Positions 47,057-59,000 of a stretch of 64,000 nucleotides of DNA are shown in pieces. Origin of the DNA: Phalacrocorax aristotelis (Eukaryota > Chordata > Aves > Suliformes > Phalacrocoracidae); assembly GCF_949628215.1 (NCBI RefSeq), contig NC_134280.1, forward strand, positions 51,114,621 to 51,178,620. Reading direction: 5' to 3'. The first letter of the stretch is position 1. Every line of letters begins with the position of its first letter. Position numbers and translations under genes: made by a program. The notes under the pieces were generated by a model. The model searched no databases, was not told the origin of the DNA, and was given only the letters and a program-made list of their open reading frames with translations.

Positions 47057-50000
47057 GTGAGGGGAAAAAAAATCCTTCCCATTTCCTGCGAAGAACCGTA
47101 AATTCATGGGTGGCAGAAGAGGGGAGAATGTGGCATGTCTTTACTTTTGGCAAGTGTGGGTGTACACATGGGCTCCATCTCATTCAGATTTCTGGGACCC
47201 AAACTCTACCACAGCCATCTGCTAGGAACCAAAAATCCCAGGAGGGCTTGGACCTCCAGGGAATTCCTGGGACAAGTGTGACCGCAATTCCAAATTTTTA
47301 AGGAATGCATAAAATAAAAAAAAAAATTGCAACATGCAACAGTTCCTACAAAATTAAGCGTGCAGTGGATGGGAAATCTGGGGGCAGGAATCTTCGGTTT
47401 TATTAAAAAAAAAAAAACACACATAACAAACAAAACAACCTTTCCCCCCCCAAAACACAGTCAACAACAACAAAAAAATCCACCAACCTCTTCACAAAAA
47501 AAGCTGTATTACTTTTTCTGTCTTAATCATAGCTAAAGCCTGATCTCAAAAACTCACTTTCGACCTGAACTATAACTTTGCTCTAGAATAATGTGTTTTG
47601 CTGCTTTCTGTTAAAAACAGTATTTGTTAACGGAATCTCTGTAGGTCTTTGAGTTTTGTGTTAATGGTTTATCTGGAAAGTTACATGCAGATTGTTTTTC
47701 TTCTGTCTCATCTGTCCGTCTGTCTATAATTAACACTTGGCAGGTCCATACTGGTTTAATTATTGACTGACTTTGGGTTGTGGGAGGCCTAATATTGTAC
47801 AGTTACATTAATAAATATTTATTAAGCTTTACCTGCAGTTGCATGTTTAACAGTCAGTCATGAAGTTTTATTCTACACCTCTTGTTATTTGGAAGCTTCT
47901 TTGGGTGCCCCTTCATACTTGGTGCTCTACACACGTATTATGAAGCGAAATCTCTCTGCTCCTTGTCTCTCCTGTGGGAATAGTGATACGGTCCCAACAG
48001 GCAGAAGATGACAGAAGAAAGCTATCTCTCTGTTGTGGACTGAATGTTTTGTTTATGATCCGCAAGATTTCCTGCGAGAGATGGGAACTGAATCCAGACA
48101 CCCACAAGTCTGTCCCCCTTCTCTGCCCAAAGAGATGCAGCTGGTACCTGATGTGGCCGTAGAGAGCTCTCTGGGGAGCAGCAGTGGTCACAGGAAGCTG
48201 GCAGTGCTCCGGGGGCAGCTACCTTTGGGCAGGGCTTGGGCACAGGTGGGGAGAGGCAGGCAGTGTACTAGAGGCAGTGGTTCTGAGGTGGGGGAAGGAA
48301 GATGGTTAAGCTCCCTCCAAACAAAATAAGCTGAAGCTCCCTCTCTGCAATCCTGTCTGAATCATCCAGTAATGGAAAGCATTGCTGTATCAGTGGGTCC
48401 AAACAGACATTTGTCATCAGTCAGCTGTACTGGCAGGCTGTTGCATCCAGACAGGATGCAGTGCTGAAAGAGCACATGGCTACAGGCCAAAGCTGAGGAC
48501 AGCAGGGACAGGAGCTAGTCACAGAGAAGACTTAAGTCACGTCTTAATTTTGTGCATTCTTTTGTCTCTGCAGCGGCTCCAGAGTGAACTCCCTCTAACC
48601 CTTGAACAGCTGGAGACTGTTTTTGACAGCTTGGAACAGAACAATAATGGATACTTGACGCCTGTGGAGTTCAGTATGGGACTAGGTAAGGACTGCAGAG
48701 AGGCACAGGAAGAAAAAAGCCCACCTGTGACATGATGTTTTGTGTTGGTAAGAAATAAAGTGCAGTGGTTCTGCTGAAGCTGTACCAGCTATGCAGTGCA
48801 ATACCCCACGCTTATGTGAATATAATTGGAGAAGGTGTGTGTGCAATACTGCTATCCCCCTTCCTGAGGCTTTGTGTTGCCTTCTGCCAAAACTCTTACC
48901 TGAGAACCTGGTAGAGCCAGCTTCTGAACACCTCCTGCTGGAGACAGTACATACTGCAGCCTGTATCTGGCTTGTGATCCACAGTTGTTCGTCTGGATAA
49001 GGACCCTCGTTGGATGAGGGGACAGAAATATGCCTCTTGGCAATTGTCTCCATATGGTTTATGCAGTGCTGTTCAAGGATATAAGGAGTCCTGTCAGTAG
49101 GCTAGCACACTGGGAAATGAGCTTTTGTTTTCCTCTTGCTGTTGCCTTTTAAAAACACTAGGAGAATGCTAATCCTATACCAGAGTCGTCATCCAGCAGC
49201 ACAAGCAATGCAAGAGGTGTTAAGGAAGACAAACGACCATAGCACTAATAACCTTTGCTGTGGGTGCTTACTTGCCTTAGCTGGTTGTAAGCTTTCAGAA
49301 AATCTGCACCCTCTTAGCACCTTCCTTGGACATGTAGATGTGTTAATGGGATCAGGTCAAAGCAAGTGAACACAGGTGGTCTAGGGTTTTCAGAAGTGAT
49401 TGAGGAGGCTCTTGAGTTGTGGTGTCCTGATTGCTCATATTGTGGTTGCTCATGGCTTTCTCACAACTTGGAGGGGGGATATTTTTAGTGCTTCAACTTG
49501 AATGGCTAGAAACAGCCAGCCCTGAAGGGAGAAGCTGTAGAGATTTCCTCAGAGAAAACATGGAAAGCTGTGTCTTTGGCTAGCCTGTTCTGGGAATGTA
49601 ACCCACTGAGTGCCTGCTGACTATGTCCTGTTTCTGCCTTGTGTCCCTGCCTGTGGCTGAAGCCTTGTTGGCTGGTTCTGCTGCATTTGCCAGAAACAAG
49701 AGTCATCTCAGGAGTGTTGGCTTTCCTGCCTGGTGCTGTGTAGAAGGTGAATGGGTGCCATTTGGGCACCTTGGGCACAGTGTCCTCTGTGTTATGGCTT
49801 GGTTATTCCCAAATCTCATTGAGCCATTTGTCCCAGCCATAGCCATAGATGGACATCATGAGGGTACCTGCCTCAGTGCCATTGCTGGCAGAGGTCGGCA
49901 AGATTTTCTTTGTGTCAGCCACCAGTTGTCACGTACTACCCTGTGTTGGTAGCCTGGCTCTGTGGGACTTGCTCCGGTCTAGCCAAAACACTTCATTTCT

Positions 50001-53000
50001 GCATTTCTTTTCTTTATGGTTATTCTTTGTCTGGCTTCATTGGAATCCTTTTCAGACTTTGCCCCTAACTCAAGAGTTTGGCCTGCCATATTCCTGTCTT
50101 CCTCTGGAGTGTGCAGAGGGGAAATCAAGGGAAGTGATTCAAGCTGCAATCAACTCTGCTTCTTGAGAGGGTTCCTTGCATGGCCTCTGAGAGGTTACAG
50201 GGTGCATCTGTACAACTGACAAAGGAGCATACCTTTGAAATGTTCAATTTAAAGCAATCTGAGATCCATCTAGGATGTCAAAACAATCTTCAGATCATTC
50301 TCTACCTCAATTTTCCCCGCTGTAAAAGAGACATAATGAGGGATAATGACTCTTCCTTTAAAGTAGACATCCAAAGTGCCTAATCTAAGACTATCTCCTT
50401 AATTAACTGTGCAAGCCTCAGGTTTTAAGCTGAGTAGGGCCTGTATCTCCACACTTCAAGTTTTTTTACAGCACGTTTTAAGAGCAGGAGAGAAGCAGTT
50501 GTGTTCTGGACATAGAGAGCTAAGCAGCTGAGTTAAGTGACTTCAAGGTACGTAAATAGTGGATATTTTTCCTCTTAGAGCAGCTTCATGTTCTCATCTG
50601 TGCTCTGAACATCCTTGGCTCCTGGCCCTGTAGCTGGAATGTAATTTCTGCCTTTTGAACCAAGCAGATATGTTTTGGAAAAGAAGAGTAGCTGCTAACG
50701 GAGGTCTGACCTCTGTATACAGGATGGGGGCTTGCGTTTGGATAGGATTGCTTGATTTGTTTCTTTGAGAAGAGTTTGTTCCCAGCACCAGTATTTGTCA
50801 CATGCCTTGCAGAGCATGAAGTTTCCATGGCATTAGTGTCTCAGCATGAAACAGGGACCAGATAGCTGGAAGCCATCCATACGTGGGATGGGGGAGGAAG
50901 GGGTGTTCAGAGGCTAAGTTAATTTTTCTCAGACACTCTACGCAATCCTAGCAAGAGGTGGTCCTTGTCCCATAGCACTTGAATCAGAACTGACGTAGCA
51001 CATGAGAAGGGAAGCGTAACGGTCACCTCCTCACATCTTCTTTTAAGCTGGGGCTAAGGCATGGTGCTATTCAGTGCAAGGCTTGTAGTCCCAGAGGAAG
51101 CTGTGGGATCACCAGCAACTGAACCCACAGTGCCACGCCATGGGCGTGAAGTGACCTGATGCTGCATGCTTCACATGCTGAGAATCCAAGGCTGTGAGTG
51201 GTAGGTCATCTTCATGCAGATGTGAGCAGAGCCCTAGCAGCCTGCTGTTGGCCTGGGAGCCAGTTTCAGTCCCAGCATTGCAAACTGGATGCTGACATCA
51301 CTCAGGACATCAGAACAGAGGGTCTTTTCTGACCACAAGCTGTATTCTACACCAGCAGTGTGCAGGTAGCTTCTCATGGACCTCTGTTAGGCTGCCATTT
51401 AAATAGCAGCTTATTAAATGACGTCCAATTTTACTTTTCTTCTTCTTCCCTTCTCCTCACACCAGGAAAGTTAATAGGGATTGAACTGTGTCAAGGGGCT
51501 GGGAGAATGGATCACTCCAGACAAGAGGAGACCTTTGAGTCAGGCTGGTCAGATGACTTGGACCCGGCAGATGATGATGAAGAGAAGCGATTCTGTTCCA
51601 TGATGGAGCAGCTCGAAGCAGCCCACATGTTTGAAGAGTAAGTAGGGCAGTTGCATGGCGTTACTTCTACCCTGTTTTGATCTTGCAATAGTAAAACTTC
51701 AAAGTACCAGCAAAGGCCAAAGTAGTGAACTGAGCTGCTTTGCTCTCTGAAGCACTGCTTGGGCTTTCTGTACCGCTGTCTTGAGTTTTCATATGCGTGG
51801 TAACAAATGCAGTGAAGTCTGGGTTTTCTCATCAGTTTACAATTACTTTTAGTGCCATGCTTTCTGCAAAGAGTTTCCCAAACTAGAGTTCATGACACAG
51901 CTGTAAAATGTAGCAGTTGGTGGCGTGGAAGCCCATCCACACACAGCACATGAAAAGAAGCATGTGAGGGTTAGACAAGGTAAGGAAGATGAAGGTACCA
52001 TCTGTTCCAGAACAACGGGTGACTGTTCATGTATGTTCAGACAGTCTTAGTTCTAAGAGTGTCTGTGAAAGGTCTGTGCTTAAGGGGCTGTTTTGGACTG
52101 GGCTGATCTTGAAGAGTGTGAAAGGCTAAACTGGGCAAGGGGTGCTCACCTGAGCCTTGAAATTTGATATTAATGCCCTTGCATGTAGCCCCAGTAGAGT
52201 TTGCTGGTCCCAGTGTCATCCAGCCTTTTTTTAAGGGCCTTCTCAAGTGAAACATTATGCATAACTGGTTCTTACAGATGCACATCTGCTGGGGCTGGGG
52301 TCCCCAACAGCATCTGTGGCAGCCCTTCTTTTCAGGCATCATAGTCCAACAGTGCTGCCAATTTGCAGGGAGCAGCCCAGGCAGGGGCAGGAGACACGCA
52401 GGATTGGAGACAGAAGCTGAGAGTGAAGGAGTTTGCTGCTTTCAGAGGTGCATCTGTCATGAAACATTTTTTTTGTCTCATTTACATTGTGAGAAAGAAA
52501 CCTGCATGTTTCATTTAATGCTAAACGACTTCTCCTGTCCTGAAAAATTCTGGAAAGCTCTTACGCCTCAAATAATGGAATGACACTGTGAAAGGCCATA
52601 TTACTGTTCTGGAAAAATAGCCTCTGCTATTTATAACTCTCCTTTAAGAAGCATCAAGTCTTAAAGTGGAATTATCCTGTGTTTTATTTTGACAACTTAC
52701 TTGCAGTTTTATGCAATGAGTTCAGTCATGTCATGCCTTTGTGCCAAGCCAGCTGCTGTGAAGAAATAATATAAAACTGAAGCTAATTGGGGTCAGAGCA
52801 GGAATCTGAACTCTTCACTGTTTCTGCTAGAAATAAATGGCTTTGTTTATTAACGGGACTCAATATGTTCTGTTATCTAAACCACGAAGTTTTGATGAAG
52901 TGGTAGTAAGTTTTTCAACTTGGGACAGAAAAGGAGGCTGTCATGCAATGGAGTAGGGGGAATCAAGAGCTTTCAGGGTTTGTTTTTTTTTTGCTGTTTC

Positions 53001-56000
53001 ACAAAGAGTGTTAAGGGAGACAAATACATAGACAAACTAAAATATCTATTTGGACAATGTCTATAGGTATAATTCTGTACATTTCAAGGCAGTTCCTCCA
53101 AAGTACTGCATGGATTTTTTTTAAATATTAAAAAAAATAATAAAAAGCTCTTCTCCAAAAAGAAGCATGAAGTGATATCTGCAGGCTTATAAGACTCTTT
53201 AGGAAAGAGTAAGTTTATAAGTGCTGTGTTCAAGTTGTGATGAATTAAATGCCAAAACAGTGTAATCATTATTGCAGGTTCAGAAAAACATGACTTTGGG
53301 TTTCCAGGGCTTCCTCCATTATTACCCTGGTGTGACACCTGGACAAAACTGCTTCTTTTGTTTGTGCCTCAGATTCCAAACCTGTAAAGTAAATAAATAA
53401 CAAGGACAGTAGCATCCACCAGTATGGTCCCAGGGTGAGAACAAAACCTATGTGTTGTGTGCTAAAATCCCTGGGCTATGACAATTTGCTGCTTGACCTT
53501 AGCTTACAGCAAATTTGCTGAGTGTTCATCTCTTCAAGTCTTGGTTTAGACACCAGATGTGTTATTGCTGAATACTTGAAAAAGACTCATTCCAGGTTTC
53601 TTCCCAGAGGACTTTTCTTTTCCTCTTTCAGACAACTTCCTTTATTTTAACCTTGCAGTAGATGTCACTCCACGTGCAAGCTCCATCACTGACAAACTTC
53701 CCTCTTTGTCATGACGGTGTAATGGAGGTCCTCACAGGAGGAGGGCAGTTTGTCTGTCCTGAGTGCATGTTGGAGTTGGAATAACAGTCCATAAGACGAC
53801 ACAAACTCATTTGCTTTCCTTCTCTCTTGTATGCTTGCTGTAGTCCACATGGAATTCGGGAGCTCTGGACTCGGCTACGAAAGGAGCGTCCGGAGCTCTT
53901 ATCCAATTTTGAAGAGTTTCTGTTGCGTGTTTCATCATATATAAAAGAGGTGAATGATGAGAAGGAGTCTATGGAACAGGCATTGAAGCGGTAAGGAGAA
54001 CATCATGGTCGTTTGCTGTCAGGAACCAGCTGATGCTTGGATGCTGCCTCAAATGCAAGGAGAGGCTGGGTTACAGGACACAGAGATATAATAAAATGAC
54101 TCTTTATCTTGATCTGATCCCCATGGGTTTGTTTTGCGTGGGTGCCCACCCATAACATTTGGCCTGGTTAAAATCCCACTTGATGCCACACAGATGTTAG
54201 TGGAAATATGTTTCCACCCTCCTCTCCTGTTTTCTGTCTGTATTCTCTTTCTCTCTCCTTACCTGTGTCCACCCTGCCTTTTGTAGGAAGGAGACGGACC
54301 ATGACCGAGAAGTCAGGTGCCTTTATGAAGAAATGGAGCAACAGATCAAAGCAGAAAGGGAGAGGTTGATCTGCCAGGTACCTAATCATTTTTGGCTGAA
54401 TTCAAACTTTCTCTGGTCTGAAGCAGAGGTGGTGGCTCATCTGGACAAGGAACAGCTCTTACCATAGTCAGTGTTATATGCACAGCTGTGTGTCTTTACC
54501 TCTTCAGGAAGCACTGAGACATGACAGGAGTAACCTGCTCCACAAGGAACTGCGCAGCAAAGAGCAGGAGCTCGAGAAAATAATCTACCGGCAGAAGAAG
54601 GTAACAGGATCCAAATGCTTTCTAAATAAGTACGTCCTCTTCTACTGTCTTTCTGCTAAGGCTTTTTCTGACTGAGAGTGGTTTTCATCTGCTGAGGGTT
54701 GGTATTAGCTAATCTAGTACTAGCTAGTCTAGTTGTCTCCTGCCTCTGAAGGTGTTGAAGTGGTTTGTAAAGTGATTGGATTGTCTTCAACTGTAACGTC
54801 TTCCTGTGAATGTTTTGTCCATGCATTTTCTTATCTGCTTTGTTTTCTCTTGGCACAATCTTCCTATCAGTTGTACAATAACTACCTGGCAAGGAAGACA
54901 GGGTAAAAATTTGGAAGTTGTGAGTTTGGAGCCTTTTGTGGTGTGTAAGAAAGCTGTATGTGAATATACAAGCACTAAATTTCTCTAGTTTCTGTCTTCT
55001 GGCTGCTCCAAAATAACCCAGAGTGAACAGTTCTGTGATGTGTAGAGCTGTATGTACTGTATATTTGCATTTCAGCACCTAATGACATACTGATTAATCA
55101 GTCACAGACAAGATCAAAGCAGAAATTTTCCTTTAGTCTGCTGTCCCTGGCATGGACAGACATTTGTATGGGATGGTCCATTCTGGATGTCATTTTCCTT
55201 TTTGTCTGAAGAACTGAGACATGACCACCACAGAAACAAGTCATGGGAGGTACCTGTAAGATGTTGGCGACTGGGGGTATCCAAGTTGGATGCCCCCAAG
55301 TACCACCTGTCTGTGGATGAAACAGCACTTCTCTGAAATCATCAGCTCATTGTGCAGCAGCTGGATAAACCAGCAAGACTTAGGTGCCATCAGGAAGGAT
55401 ATTGAGAATAAAACAGAGGATGTAATTTTCCTGCTGCCCACACCCTTGATGTGCCTCAATTGGTGTGTGCAATTCTGGTCTCCTCTAACTCCACTGTGTC
55501 CTCCTTGAGTGTGAAGGTACAGAGAACTAATATGATTAGGGAAATGGAGCATCTGCCTTAGGAAGAAAAACTTGGAAAGCTTAAATGTCATTTTGGAGAG
55601 GAGGAGACTGAGGGAAGATATAAGTGAGCTTTATGGACTCGGGAAGGTGGTGGATAAGGTCCACATAGAACTGTTATTCCCTAAATCCTGCAACAGCAGA
55701 GGTGAGGGACACTCAGTGAGACCAGTATGAATTTGATTTAGAAGAACATACTTCTTTACTGGGCTTCTTGTCACAGGAGACAGGCAGTATCAGCAGTTCA
55801 AAAACAATTGGACAAACAAATGGACAACATGTTTGTAAATCTTTTGAAAGGAGTAATGGTCAGGGATGGGGCCTCTAACATCTCTAGTCCAGGGACCATA
55901 GATGCTGGGGGGTGTATGAAGGGAATCGACCATATTTAGGTGCCCAGGCATGCTCTTCCTAGGTAGCATCTCCTCTTGCTATGGGTCAAGGCAGAGCACT

Positions 56001-59000
56001 GGGCTACATGGACACTTATTCTTACTTGAAGGCTCATTTCTGATGCTCTTAGCCCTGAGGCTTGTAGTAAGCTATGTGGGTAATCAGGTCCCTCTTGTGG
56101 CGTAAGTCCGGTGTTGCGATTGTGCTGCTCTACGGTATTGCTTCCAAGTACAGACAACATACATAAAAGTACATACATACAAGTACAACATAAATGGGAG
56201 CGTTGTGTGTGATAGACACCTCTTAGGGAGGGCAGATGCTTACTTAAAGCCTGTCCTCTGGCTTACTGAAAGATCCAAAGGCTGTGAGCAGCAGTTGCTC
56301 TTTTAGTCTCAACTCCACTGCCCATCATGTGGTCATGTTCAAATTTTCCCTGATGTCCAAAGGACTGGAAGGCTCCAGACAAACCTGGGTGTGACTTGTG
56401 TCTGTAGCCTCAGTGGGGAGAGATGTGGGGCTTGTTTCAAGGAACCTAGGGAAGGTCAGCTCTGTTCACTCCTTCTCATGACTGTTGTATGTCTGTGCTG
56501 GCAGAGAGCAGGGTAGCAAGGAAAAAAGGACTTTATCTTGTGCCACAGTGCGCTGCTTTACTTTCCCTTTGTGAGTCTTTCTGAAGGTACAGAAAAGGCA
56601 GGCTGAAGGTATAAATGGGTTTCCACAAAAGTCCCTGCTCTGTGGTGAGATCACATCTCTCTGTGTACTTGCCTAACTTTCTAAGTGGCAAGAAGTTGTC
56701 AGATGTGGTATTTAAAGGGCTAACCTTGTCTCTGTGCTCAAAACTTTTGGGAACTTTTAGGAAATGTGATCTCCTGTCCAGTATTCTGCTTGTGCTGTTG
56801 TCTTTAAAACCGCCACCTAGCCTTGAACCCTGTGGAGGCTGACTCTGCCACCTACTACAGCGGTCAGAACTGGTTCCTGGTGCTCCCTTCTGGTTGCAAG
56901 TTCCCAGATGGCTACCACAATTCCGGTGTAGCACCAGCTTCAGCAGAGGGCCCTGGTTAGCTGGTATGGCTGGCTAGATACTGAAGTGTCAGTATGATCC
57001 TTCTCAAGATGCCCTACTTGTCATCTGAGATGGGTGGGTCTGACTGCTGTATCTCTCTTCGACTCTTTCCCACACTACACCATCCATTTGTGAGGAATCA
57101 CATCACTGGTTGAATACATGACAGCTGTCTTTGAACTTCCCAAATCAGGCTTTTTAGTTGTGCTGGGGTCTGGTGCTGTCTAGAGTGCAACGGTGCCCCA
57201 GTGGCATTTAACAACATCTCTAGCCTGAGGTCCCATCTCCAAGAGTAGTAAAGGCTACCCAATCACTTGACTTTGTAGATGTAGTGTGAGATTCCCCTAG
57301 CACCTCAATATATTCCTCTTTCAGCTGCCATGCGCTCAAGAAGCCCCCAAACTAGAGGGTGCATTTCAACAAGTGTGCTCATTAAGTCCAGACAGACAGA
57401 CCTGTTTCTGCCCAGGCCTCCTTTGACCCTCGTTTGCACTCTGATTTCTGCAATGCCTGATAGCAGCAAGCTCCTCATGCTGCCAGAAGAACTTCCTCAG
57501 CTATGCCTGACTAATTGCATTGCTTGCTCCCCAGTGTTGGCATGATGAGAAATAATTGCTTCCAATTCACCTTCCTGATGCTGCTGACAGTCCTGTAGAC
57601 CTAAGTTGTGTTTACCTCCCTTCCTGCTCGTTGTTTACATCTGCTTTTTCAGCCTGTTTTTACAGGCATGATTGTAGCACAAAACTCTTCCTCTCTGTGT
57701 TTAACCCATCCTCCTCTTCTCCCATTGCAGCTGGAACATCAGCTACAGTCTCTGAACTCAGAGCAGCTGGAGACCCGTGTGCAGAATGAAAGGCTCCGGC
57801 ACCTGAATGAAAACCTCTTGGAAGAGCTGGAGAAAAGCAAATGGGAGCTGGAGGCGGTGAAGGGGCAATTACAGAAGCTCCAGAAACAGGCTCAGCTTGA
57901 GCAAGAGCAGAAGGACAGGTAGGACTGGGCAGAGAAGGGGGTCTCAGGGCAGGGACCCAGGCAGATGAGGAAGGGGTGGCAAGTTAAAGAATAAGGATCT
58001 CTGATTAGAAGCCTTGGTCTCATCAGAGGATTGCCTGTCTCTTCTTGAGGAAAAGAAGTAACATCCTACTGGTCTTCTGAGCCTAAACAGGGAATGGCAC
58101 TGCTACCTCCCACCTGCCATTGATATTTGGCTATAAAAGCACTATAAAAAATATAGATGTTCCTCAGCCTAAAGGGGCGGCTTCTCCATGTATTTTCCAT
58201 GTCACCATCGCCTCTGTAAAGTCCCTACAAATCCTCTTCTAATCACTACTGTTCCTGTTTCTGGGCTTAATCTAATAATATGTAGCTGAAGCATCAGGAT
58301 GTTTCAGATCCAGATGACAGTGATCATCCTTCCCATCTCTAGCTGATGAGGAAACTGGAGTGTGAAAGGAGAAAATGCCTGCCCTCACACTGGAGGTGAG
58401 CAGGAGAGCTGAGGTGCAACCCAACCATCCTAGCTCCCATGCAGTGCTGCTTCCCCTGAATCCTCCTAGCATAGAGCAGGCCCTTATCTTTGAGAATACC
58501 ATGAGTGCTCCCGAGAAAGGGATCTTTGTAGTTCCTCTCCCATTAACTTATTTCCCCTTTTAAAATCCCCTTTGCCCAGGGATGTGTTTAGAGTCTCCAA
58601 GAACATGCAGAAAGAGAAACAGAGCCTCCTTCGGCAGCTGGAGCTCCTCAGGTAAGAACAGGGTTGGGGGGGAGATGCTGAGCTTTTGTGCACATAAGGG
58701 GCTGAGGTTTCAGCACTGTGCTCATTTCTTCCACAGAAAGCTATGGGAGTGTATTAAAGCAGTGGTCAGACACTGCTTTTTTTTCTAGGTCCAGAGAGAG
58801 TTGTGCAATCTGCCCAGCTCTGGCAGAGTACAGGCTGCGTTATTTCACCAAATAATCCCTCCACTAGAGGAATTTAGTATTTCCTGCTGGCCAAGGGGGC
58901 CATGTGGAGCCCGTTACCTGAGCTGGGATACATGGAAATGCCAGTATGTCCAGCAATAAATAACATCTTTACCTGTGTCCCAAGCTTCCTTTCTGTCCTA

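Noticed and set aside
46706..47107. 133- and 106-codon minus-strand frames
   Set aside because: Antisense shadows of the first CRACR2B coding exon.
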